Shown: piece after piece, positions 50,955-57,417 of the stretch
How positions within the stretch are numbered: the first letter of the stretch is position 1
How the letters are laid out: every line of letters begins with the position of its first letter
From: CAZAOY01 sp964486925
Lineage (GTDB): Bacteria > Bacillota > Clostridia > Oscillospirales > Ruminococcaceae
Direction of reading: 5' to 3'
Length of the DNA stretch: 57,417 bases
Assembly (NCBI GenBank): GCA_964486925.1
Contig: CAZAOY010000010.1
Coordinates: forward strand, 1-57,417
Notes under the pieces: model-generated
The model's input: the letters and a program-made list of their open reading frames with translations, nothing else
Told to the model about the DNA's origin: nothing
Databases searched by the model: none
Made by a program: the position numbers and the translations under genes

Positions 50955-51407
50955 TATAAATATTAGTAAAGGTCAATAGTTGGGGCGAATAATCAACATG
51001 CTTATCTATGAGAATCTATCAACTGCTGACATTGAAGAGCGTTTCTTTGCCAATCGCTTTGATCTTTTGCATGCCTTTGAACATATAGGATTTGCACTTG
51101 CAGTAGTAAGATGAAGAATAAACAATTAGAATAATTACTCGGGATAAACATGCTACCACAGAGCAGACAGGTAGAAAGTGCCGATAGCTGTTGACTAGAA
51201 ACGGTTGTAGGCTCTTTCTATCTAAAAAACATACATCAGATAAAAGCATTTTATACCTTAATTATAGCAAAGGATAATAGTTTATCCCAGACCTGTAATC
51301 CAGTCCATTTACCCTTTAACATCTTAGCTAATATAAAAAACCAAAAATAGATACAAAATGAATAATATATTGTTGCAAAACACCATCTTAAACGTATGGT
51401 GTTTTTT
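50955..51407 (+). other. Unassigned 450-nt unit between two terminators
   Basis: Contents: a 38-codon frame from ATG 50998 to TGA 51114 (reads MLIYENLSTADIEERFFANR and so on) with only weak GGGG upstream; a long imperfect stem AGGTAGAAAGTGCC (51169-51182) with GGCTCTTTCTATCT (51210-51223); and a classic terminator at 51378-51407. A 76-codon frame on the minus strand (51019-51249) overlaps the first and is judged chance. A small RNA or a decayed gene are both possible. Confidence 0.3.
51378..51407 (+). terminator. Strong intrinsic terminator upstream of moxR
   Basis: AAACACCAT (51378-51386) pairs with ATGGTGTTT (51396-51404), ending in a T6 run. No gene ends nearby on the plus strand, so it must end a short or unknown transcript. 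Confidence 0.75.
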
Positions 51408-51452
51408 ATACAAATTATTTTGACATAACACAAATTTTATCTGCAAAACTAC

Positions 51453-51481
51453 TTGAAACACCACTGTTAATATGCTATAAT
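51453..51481 (+). promoter_or_regulatory. moxR operon promoter
   Basis: TTGAAA (51453-51458), 17-nt spacer and perfect TATAAT (51476-51481). In the roughly 130-nt leader TATAGCAGT (51491-51499) can pair with ACTGCTATA (51581-51589), looping out an orphan AAGGAGG at 51570-51576. Confidence 0.75.
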
Positions 51482-51618
51482 GAAGGTGTATATAGCAGTA
51501 CAATCTTTTTATTGTTATTTAGATTTTGTTATACCACATTATCAAGATTAATACATAACGGTAACCGATAAGGAGGTTAAACTGCTATACTACAGTTATG
51601 TTATAAATGGAGGAAACT

Positions 51619-52572
51619 ATGGACAACGGTGTATTAGCGGCATTAACTAAAAATATCCAGTCGGCGCTAATCGGAAAGAGTAGCGCCGCCGAGCTTGTAA
51701 TTATTACTCTGCTTGCTAAGGGTAATATCCTTATTGAAGATGTTCCAGGTGTAGGCAAAACTACCCTTGCAACGGCGTTGGTTCGTTCACTTGACTGCGG
51801 TGTTGATGGGTTTGCGAGGATTCAGTTTACCCCCGATACCCTGCCTAGCGATATTACAGGGGTTTCCATCTACAATATGGCGACCGGAAGATTTGAGTAT
51901 ACAAAAGGTGCGATTATGAAGAACATTATCCTTGCGGATGAAATTAACCGTACCTCTCCAAAGACACAATCGGCACTACTTGAAGCTATGGAGGAACATC
52001 AGATTACCGTTGACGGTACTACCTATACCCTCCCCGACCCTTTTATGGTTATCGCTACCCAAAACCCTGTAGAATATTCCGGTACCTATAATCTACCCGA
52101 GGCACAGTTGGACAGATTTCTTATGAGGATCACTATAGGCTATCCATCAAATGCTGATGAGCTTAGGATGATTGAGCAAAATATCAAGAGCAAGGCTGTG
52201 CTCTCACTTGAAGCTGTAACATCAACTAAAGATATAATTAGAATGCAAAATGAGGTTTGCGAGGTTAAGGTTAACCGTGATATTATCAGCTATGTTATAA
52301 ACATTGTAAACGAAACAAGAAACTCACAAAACCTAACCCTTGGCGCTAGCCCCCGTGCCTCTCTGGCGGTGGTTCGCGCGGCACAGGCGGCGGCGTACTA
52401 TGCAGGTAGGGACTATGTTATCCCTGACGATGTTATAAAGCTGCTCCCAAGCCTTTTGACCCATAGACTAATACTGTCCTCCGAGGCTCGTATTAACCAC
52501 CTAACAGCCGAGAAGGTGCTTAGTACAATAGTATCCGGTGTAAAGGTACCGGTTTTTAGGGAGTATAAATAA
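51619..52572 (+). CDS. MoxR family AAA+ ATPase
   Basis: A 317-residue AAA+ chaperone-like ATPase of the MoxR group, which helps mature or activate protein complexes. It has Walker A EDVPGVGKTTLATAL (near residue 45), Walker B ILADEINRT with sensor 1 VIATQNPVEYSGTYNLPEAQ, and an arginine finger in LDRFLMRI. ATG 51619 is chosen because GGAGG at 51609-51613 precedes it; the ATG at 51607 overlaps that site. First of three genes with DUF58 and transglutaminase, a very common trio of unknown substrate. Confidence 0.93.
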   Translation: MDNGVLAALTKNIQSALIGKSSAAELVIITLLAKGNILIEDVPGVGKTTLATALVRSLDCGVDGFARIQFTPDTLPSDITGVSIYNMATGRFEYTKGAIMKNIILADEINRTSPKTQSALLEAMEEHQITVDGTTYTLPDPFMVIATQNPVEYSGTYNLPEAQLDRFLMRITIGYPSNADELRMIEQNIKSKAVLSLEAVTSTKDIIRMQNEVCEVKVNRDIISYVINIVNETRNSQNLTLGASPRASLAVVRAAQAAAYYAGRDYVIPDDVIKLLPSLLTHRLILSSEARINHLTAEKVLSTIVSGVKVPVFREYK

Positions 52573-52603
52573 AGGTTATAATTCTAAATGAAAAGGAACT
52601 TCG

Positions 52604-52623
52604 AGTAAGCGCTTACGCTTACT
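52604..52623 (+). promoter_or_regulatory. Perfect 8-bp hairpin before the DUF58 start
   Basis: AGTAAGCG-CTTA-CGCTTACT. It lies between a plausible ribosome site AAAAGGA (52591-52597) and the start codons TTG 52624 and ATG 52642. It may fold the ribosome site closer to the start or act as a weak barrier. Confidence 0.4.
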
Positions 52624-52641
52624 TTGAGTGTGGTCATAATT

Positions 52642-53829
52642 ATGATACGCAATAGATTAGTTATGCTGTTAGCCATAGTGCTTACAGGGGTTTTTGCTAG
52701 CTTTTATGGCGGTAATCTAGCTTATGCCATGTTTTACTTTACCCTTACAGTACCTGTTGTATCGCTTATCTATACCGTCTTTGTGTTCTCACGTTTTAAA
52801 CTTAGCCAGGAAACAAAATCATGGCACACCTTAAAAGGAGAGTACATGCCCTTTGATATAAGAGTAGCAAACGAGGATTTTATTGCATATACAGGTATAA
52901 AGCTAAATTTTTTAACGGAAAACTCTAACCTTTCGGGGATTGATATGGATACGACATATATGCTTCTACCCCAAGAATCGGTTAAGATTAACGCCGATAT
53001 CTGTTGCAAATATCGTGGCGAGTATGAGGTTGGTGTCGGATCAGTAGAGGTTACCGATTTTTTAAGGATCTTTTCTATCACCTACCCTATGCTCACAAAA
53101 AAGCGACTCTCAGTGTTGCCAAAACTCATTCCATTAGAACGGCTTGTGCTTACTCAAAACGAGAGCGACACAAAGCAGGGTAAAGCTACAGGGGTTTCTG
53201 ACACAATGGTTTTAGATGTTAACATGAAAAAATATTCAGTGGGAGATAGTAGAAAGCTTATCCATTGGAAGGCTTCCGCAAGACGTGGAGAGCTTATGTC
53301 ACGAACATACTCCATCCCCGAAAAGCTTCCTATAGCTGTGCTAGCCGACCTCTCCCCTCTTGAACTTGATAAACAGTCTACAATTAATGTTGAAGATAAG
53401 ATTATCGACGTACTTCTCTCTGTCTCTGACCTTTGTCTGCGCACCCGTACAAAATTCTTTACATATCTTGATTTCCAAGGCGAGAGCATTATAGATGTAG
53501 ACACCTCATCCGATTTTGAACAGCTCTATCACCTGTCATCTAAGTTAAAGTTTAACTCTAAAAAGTCCGCTTCGATGTTGCTGACAGAACTTATAACGGT
53601 TAAAAGCGAGGCTTTTTTGGGGATTATCGTAACCACAAAGCTTACACATGATCTATTAACTGCATGTAAAGATGCAGTGGTTGCCAATGATGTAAAGCTT
53701 ACAGTAATCTATATTGGAAGTGGTAGTAACGTCTTTGCTGATGAACTAGTAGCTGATGGGATTAATGTGTTAAGGGTAGAGCAAAGCGAGGATATAATTC
53801 GTAAACTTAACGGGTATGATATATGGTAA
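52642..53829 (+). CDS. DUF58 domain membrane protein
   Basis: A 395-residue protein with two N-terminal membrane helices (LVMLLAIVLTGVFASFY and AMFYFTLTVPVVSLIY) and a DUF58 domain containing VGDSRKLIHWKASARRGELM, the family signature, within a von Willebrand-A-like fold (VLADLSPLELD). DUF58 proteins are paired with MoxR ATPases; the task is unknown. The start at ATG 52642 lacks a strong ribosome site and lies behind a hairpin; TTG 52624 is the alternative. The 3' end overlaps the next gene by 7 nt. Confidence 0.9.
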   Translation: MIRNRLVMLLAIVLTGVFASFYGGNLAYAMFYFTLTVPVVSLIYTVFVFSRFKLSQETKSWHTLKGEYMPFDIRVANEDFIAYTGIKLNFLTENSNLSGIDMDTTYMLLPQESVKINADICCKYRGEYEVGVGSVEVTDFLRIFSITYPMLTKKRLSVLPKLIPLERLVLTQNESDTKQGKATGVSDTMVLDVNMKKYSVGDSRKLIHWKASARRGELMSRTYSIPEKLPIAVLADLSPLELDKQSTINVEDKIIDVLLSVSDLCLRTRTKFFTYLDFQGESIIDVDTSSDFEQLYHLSSKLKFNSKKSASMLLTELITVKSEAFLGIIVTTKLTHDLLTACKDAVVANDVKLTVIYIGSGSNVFADELVADGINVLRVEQSEDIIRKLNGYDIW

Positions 53830-56183
53830 AAAAAGCATTAAGTGTTATACTAGACAATTTTATACCTTTTTTATTGTCAACAGCAGTTACCTACGCTACG
53901 ACGGAGCTTTTACTGCTACAGGCAAACTTTATCTTTATTCTGTTAGTAGGTCTAATTTTAACGATAGGATGGGCATCCCTTGCAAATACGACTACACGTA
54001 TTGTCGCTTTGGCTGTTATCTTGTTAACCGCCGCTACTACCTTTGCAGTAGGTACCATTACCTTTAAGGTAGATTTAGTTAAAGCTACTGCTAACTTTAT
54101 TGACTGGAACTATGGCTTTTTTCAAGGCAACGCCGAGTATACAGCGGTGTACGGGTACATTACAAGCTTTTTGATATGTACGGCAATCACAATAGTGGTA
54201 AATCTTGCAGTTAAATACCTTTTTACTGAAGTTTTACTCTGTATTGCAGCACTAAGCATTTGTATTATACTATGTATCTATGGCATAGAGCTACCCAAAT
54301 TCACCATCTGTATACTGCTCTTACATATTATCTACTGTACAATGCAGGTGGTTACCCTATTCTTTGCAAAGGATAAAGCCAGCCATATTGTAAAGCAAAC
54401 CGCACGATATCTATTGCCGGTCTGTGTAATTGCGCCTTTTATAGCAGTTACCCTACCGTCAAAGGAAGAGCCTATACAGTGGACGACGGTAAAGTCTTGG
54501 TATAATACCATCGTAGAGCAGGTAAGCCTTTTTACAAATGAGGTTTGGCTGTCAATTAACGCTCATTTAAGCTCAGGCGAATTTTCAGTATTTACTACTG
54601 GATATTCAGATGGTGATAACAGATTGGGAGGACAGCTACGAGAATCTGATAAGAAGCTTGTAACCTTTAACATGCACACAAAAGCACGTAGCGATATCTA
54701 TCTTGCTGGGGTTGTTAGGGATGAGTATACAGGTCACAGTTGGAACAACACCATTAGAGATGGTGAAAACAGGTCACTGGATAGTTATCCGATAGTAGAC
54801 GTATATGAAATGTTATCGGCCTTCTATGCAAATGGGCTTTCTAAAGAAGAACTGGAGATGCTGTTAATTAAGAGAACCGCTACCATTACCTATGACCAGG
54901 TGAAAACAAAGTCGCTCTTTACTCCAATTAAAACATATGCACTGGAGCTACCTTCCAGTATTGAAAATCTAGTTAAATTCAACACCGAAACCCCCAAATT
55001 TTCGCGGATTAGAGGACGTGACACCCAATATTATGTTTCGTTCTATGAGGTAAACTACTCTAGTGATCTGTTTAAAACCATCGCCAGAGGGATGGATAAC
55101 TTCTCTTATAAGGATGTTACCTCAATGGGTTATAGCGATACCTACATAAGCGAGATCCAAGGCGGTGATCTGGATTATCTAAACCCTTCATTTTATAGAA
55201 ACCGTGCTGATGAGATAGATCAGCGATACCTATCGTTACCGCAAGATCTACCCGAACGTGTTAGGCTTTTGGCAAAAGATATCACTAAATATTGCACTAA
55301 CAACTACGACAGGTTAGAAGCTATTAAAACATATCTAAAGGAGTATGAGTATACAAAAAATGTTACCCGACTTCCTGATAACCGAGATTTTGTTGACTAC
55401 TTCCTGTTTGATTCTAAACAAGGGTACTGTACCTACTACGCTACGTCTATGGCAGTACTAGGGAGGTGTGTCGGTATCCCTACAAGGTATGTGGAGGGGA
55501 TTTGTCTTGATTACACTAAGCAAAAGAGCGGTCTATACTCCGGCATGTCAACCCAATCCCATGCCTGGGCGGAGGCTTATATAGAAGGTCTGGGTTGGAT
55601 ACCTTTTGAGGCAACCTCTGGGTATACCGCAATTGGCAATGAATGGTCAAAACCACAAGCCAGTCAAGGTGGTTCAGGCTCTAGCTACCAACCTTATCCA
55701 CCGGATCAGAACACCCAAGGGGGCACTCTGACACCAATATATATCCCCGACGAAGAGGATAATTCCTCACTTGAAACCATAATTATCCTCTCAATAATCG
55801 CTGTCCTAATACTAGCTGTTACAATTGGAATTACCCTCTCCACCGCTATAAAGCGACGTCGATTCAGACGTTGCACTGATACAGTAAAGGTTTACATCTG
55901 CTTTGAGGATATCTGCTTTTACATTAAGCGACTTAGCGGAGATGAGCTGTTGCCTAAGGAAACCTTAAAGATGTTTGCTGACCGTATAAACGGAAGGTTT
56001 TGCTTTAATGGAATAGACTTTAGCGATATAGCCAATATCTATACAAAAGTTAGATACGCTGAGCAGGAAGCTACCAAAACCGATGTGGAGAAATACCTAC
56101 AGTTTAAGGCTAGTCTTAACAATGCGCTGATAGAAAAGTTAGGAAAGCTACGAGCCGCACTGGTTAGAATACAGCGTGGATAG
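53823..56183 (+). CDS. Transglutaminase-like membrane protein (TgpA-type)
   Basis: A 786-residue protein with six or so N-terminal membrane helices (about 10-220), an extracytoplasmic region, a transglutaminase/protease core, and one more helix near 645 followed by a cytoplasmic DUF4129-like tail. The catalytic Cys is in GYCTYYATSMAVLGRCVGIP (near residue 535) and the His in SHAWAEAYIEGLGWIPFE (near 580); an Asp/Glu follows. A Gly/Ser/Pro-rich stretch (SQGGSGSSYQPYPPDQN) links the core to the last helix. It may cut or crosslink envelope proteins. Overlap with DUF58 shows one operon. Confidence 0.9.
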   Translation: MVKKALSVILDNFIPFLLSTAVTYATTELLLLQANFIFILLVGLILTIGWASLANTTTRIVALAVILLTAATTFAVGTITFKVDLVKATANFIDWNYGFFQGNAEYTAVYGYITSFLICTAITIVVNLAVKYLFTEVLLCIAALSICIILCIYGIELPKFTICILLLHIIYCTMQVVTLFFAKDKASHIVKQTARYLLPVCVIAPFIAVTLPSKEEPIQWTTVKSWYNTIVEQVSLFTNEVWLSINAHLSSGEFSVFTTGYSDGDNRLGGQLRESDKKLVTFNMHTKARSDIYLAGVVRDEYTGHSWNNTIRDGENRSLDSYPIVDVYEMLSAFYANGLSKEELEMLLIKRTATITYDQVKTKSLFTPIKTYALELPSSIENLVKFNTETPKFSRIRGRDTQYYVSFYEVNYSSDLFKTIARGMDNFSYKDVTSMGYSDTYISEIQGGDLDYLNPSFYRNRADEIDQRYLSLPQDLPERVRLLAKDITKYCTNNYDRLEAIKTYLKEYEYTKNVTRLPDNRDFVDYFLFDSKQGYCTYYATSMAVLGRCVGIPTRYVEGICLDYTKQKSGLYSGMSTQSHAWAEAYIEGLGWIPFEATSGYTAIGNEWSKPQASQGGSGSSYQPYPPDQNTQGGTLTPIYIPDEEDNSSLETIIILSIIAVLILAVTIGITLSTAIKRRRFRRCTDTVKVYICFEDICFYIKRLSGDELLPKETLKMFADRINGRFCFNGIDFSDIANIYTKVRYAEQEATKTDVEKYLQFKASLNNALIEKLGKLRAALVRIQRG

Positions 56184-56219
56184 CAGGGTGTCTTTAACAT
56201 ATTTATATATTCACTAACT

Positions 56220-56260
56220 AAAGCAAGCTGTGACGGGTCTAACCTGTCACAGCTTGCTTT
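56220..56260. terminator. Bidirectional terminator
   Basis: AAAGCAAGCTGTGAC (56220-56234) pairs perfectly with GTCACAGCTTGCTTT (56246-56260), 15 bp, with GGT/ACC inside. It lies between convergent genes. Confidence 0.85.
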
Positions 56261-56308
56261 ACAATTTGTAATATACTAATAAATTATAATGATTAAACCC
56301 TGCAATTG

Positions 56309-57310
56309 TTACAATAAGATTTTACGGCACTTATTAATAAATTCGATAATATGCTCACGGGATGTATCAGCTTTAGCTGCTTCTATGCTTGGAATCATCC
56401 AATCCCGACAGTAAGCGTAATCCTGAGTTAACCTTTCAGTTTCTCTCCAAAACATCCTCTCAAAATCCACACAAAGATTTTGATTGTATAGATCCTTAGT
56501 GTCACCCATGTCATCCGTAATATCATATCCAGCAAATCCAAAATCCCCATGTTTTCTAATCATATACTCATCGAATCTCGGAAGTCCGTAGTATGCATTA
56601 CCAAAATCTATTATGTAGACTACATCTTGACCATTAACCTTTCTAAGAAGTGCATTGTGCGATCCTAAATCCCCGTGCACAAAGGATGGACTGATACTAT
56701 CTTTAAAATTAAATGCCTTATCAGCTGTTTCTTTTAGGATAGCAATCTCTTCTTCTGTAAAGGTTCCACATTCCTCGCCATCCTTAATAAGCAGGTTAAA
56801 TAGGTATCTATTATATCCTCCCCATGTCTTGTGCTGTCCTAATATCCCATTTGGAGATATACTGCCAAAGCACCCACTGGTGATACCCTTCATTTTATTA
56901 AAGATCTCGGTTACCTGTCGCTGTATCTGCAATCGCTTCTCGCTATCTAAATTATTAATCGCTATAAAAAGAAGATCCTCGCTAATATATTCAGAAAAGA
57001 CGTACCTTACCCCTATATCAGCCTTTGTATAATCATAAGCTAGGATTGAGGCGGTTGGTATCCCTGCTTTTTTAAACAACTCATTACCTAGTACCTCGTT
57101 TTCAATCTGCTCCTTACGGGTTGAAAAGAAGATCGTGTCACATTCAATCTTTAATACAAAATCGCCATCGGTAGTATCTACCTTAAAAACCTTATTAAAC
57201 AAACCTCCCTCTGACCAGCCAAAGGAATTTACCTTTGTTTTTGCTCCAATGGTTTTGTTTACAATCTGCTGTGCATAGCCAAGTATTTCCGGTGAAATAA
57301 AGTTATCCAA
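56309..57310 (-). CDS. Phosphotransferase (APH/choline kinase-like)
   Basis: A 333-residue kinase-like protein of the aminoglycoside phosphotransferase fold. It has GGLFNKVFKVDTTDGDFVLKI (ATP-site Lys) at the N-terminus, the Brenner motif FVHGDLGSHNALL (near residue 208) and the metal motif VYIIDFGNAYYGLPRFDEY. The substrate may be an antibiotic, a sugar or another small molecule; sequence alone does not decide. Start is a TTG with GGAGGTAAC (complement 57315-57323) in place. An AAGAAGGT/ACCTTCTT inverted repeat (57330-57357) lies just before the ribosome site. Confidence 0.85.
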   Translation of the reverse strand: MDNFISPEILGYAQQIVNKTIGAKTKVNSFGWSEGGLFNKVFKVDTTDGDFVLKIECDTIFFSTRKEQIENEVLGNELFKKAGIPTASILAYDYTKADIGVRYVFSEYISEDLLFIAINNLDSEKRLQIQRQVTEIFNKMKGITSGCFGSISPNGILGQHKTWGGYNRYLFNLLIKDGEECGTFTEEEIAILKETADKAFNFKDSISPSFVHGDLGSHNALLRKVNGQDVVYIIDFGNAYYGLPRFDEYMIRKHGDFGFAGYDITDDMGDTKDLYNQNLCVDFERMFWRETERLTQDYAYCRDWMIPSIEAAKADTSREHIIEFINKCRKILL

Positions 57311-57329
57311 ATTTGTTACCTCCGTCTTT

Positions 57330-57357
57330 AAGAAGGTTAAAATATAGTCACCTTCTT
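57330..57357 (-). promoter_or_regulatory. Inverted repeat in the leader of the APH-like gene
   Basis: AAGAAGGT (57330-57337) and ACCTTCTT (57350-57357) form an 8-bp stem with a 12-nt loop, 7 nt upstream of the Shine-Dalgarno. It could be an operator or a leader hairpin; the promoter lies outside or near the window end. Confidence 0.4.
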
Positions 57358-57417
57358 ATTTTGTTGTATGAAAATGATAACTGTATTTGTCATGTTAAAC
57401 ACCCCTTTACTTATATT

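Noticed and set aside
51019..51249. 76-codon minus-strand frame upstream of moxR
   Set aside because: Starts inside a stem structure, no clear ribosome site, Cys/Ser-rich without domain features.

Overview
The window looks like a chromosomal segment from a low-to-moderate GC, Gram-positive, anaerobe-type member of class Clostridia, probably a gut Oscillospirales/Ruminococcaceae-like lineage. The evidence is the conserved Firmicutes blocks: RuvX, an Orn/Lys/Arg decarboxylase homologue, DarA, HolB and RicT; Hfq, a HlyD-like protein, YggS, SepF, YlmH, DivIVA, IleS, LspA and RluD; pyrK-pyrD; a split transketolase; and a MoxR, DUF58 and transglutaminase operon. GGAGG-type ribosome binding sites are common. 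No rRNA, tRNA, CRISPR array, prophage or transposase gene was recognised.

Layout. 1-6.9 kb (+): a secreted LRR/Ig-like/FN3-like protein, a MATE exporter, a DUF3006 protein and an orphan GyrB/ParE-type topoisomerase subunit. 6.9-16.5 kb (-): an S41 protease, a GH172 glycosidase, a LUD protein, ricT, holB, darA, the decarboxylase homologue, ruvX, a SleB-like hydrolase and a histidine phosphatase. 16.8-21.8 kb (+): GH78 rhamnosidase, MFS transporter, an AKR-like protein of unknown function and a VOC protein. 21.9-22.9 kb (-): a degenerate LytR-CpsA-Psr-like membrane protein. 23.0-31.4 kb (+): arginine biosynthesis, argG then argH-C-J-B-D-F. 31.5-33.2 kb: a sugar isomerase (+) and a peptidase-E-like protein (-). 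33.6-38.8 kb (+): pyrK-pyrD-mutL, a GC-rich run of hairpins, then miaA. 38.9-50.9 kb (+): hfq, HlyD-like, yggS, sepF, ylmH, divIVA, ileS, a candidate structured RNA, lspA, rluD, a HAD phosphatase and the two transketolase halves. 51.4-56.2 kb (+): MoxR, DUF58, transglutaminase. 56.3-57.3 kb (-): an APH-type kinase.

How the parts work together. The arginine block encodes the acetyl-recycling route from N-acetylglutamate to arginine. ArgJ supplies both the transacetylase and, probably, the acetylglutamate synthase step. A strong promoter with an ArgR-type operator precedes argG. The 39-50 kb block joins RNA metabolism (hfq, ylmH, ileS, rluD), division (sepF, divIVA) and lipoprotein processing (lspA). 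The MoxR-DUF58-transglutaminase operon is a widespread system of unknown substrate.

The least explained parts are non-coding. (1) A stretch of about 190 nt between ileS and lspA has nested helices and two mutually consistent pseudoknots. (2) A family of four small (66-94 bp) inverted-repeat elements shares termini and internal words; one copy sits inside the arginine operon and another abuts the lspA start. (3) A chain of GC-rich hairpins lies before miaA, whose best-placed start codon is AUA behind a very strong Shine-Dalgarno sequence. (4) Several structured 5' leaders precede pyrK, hfq, moxR and ruvX. All identifications are from reading the sequence; no database search was run.
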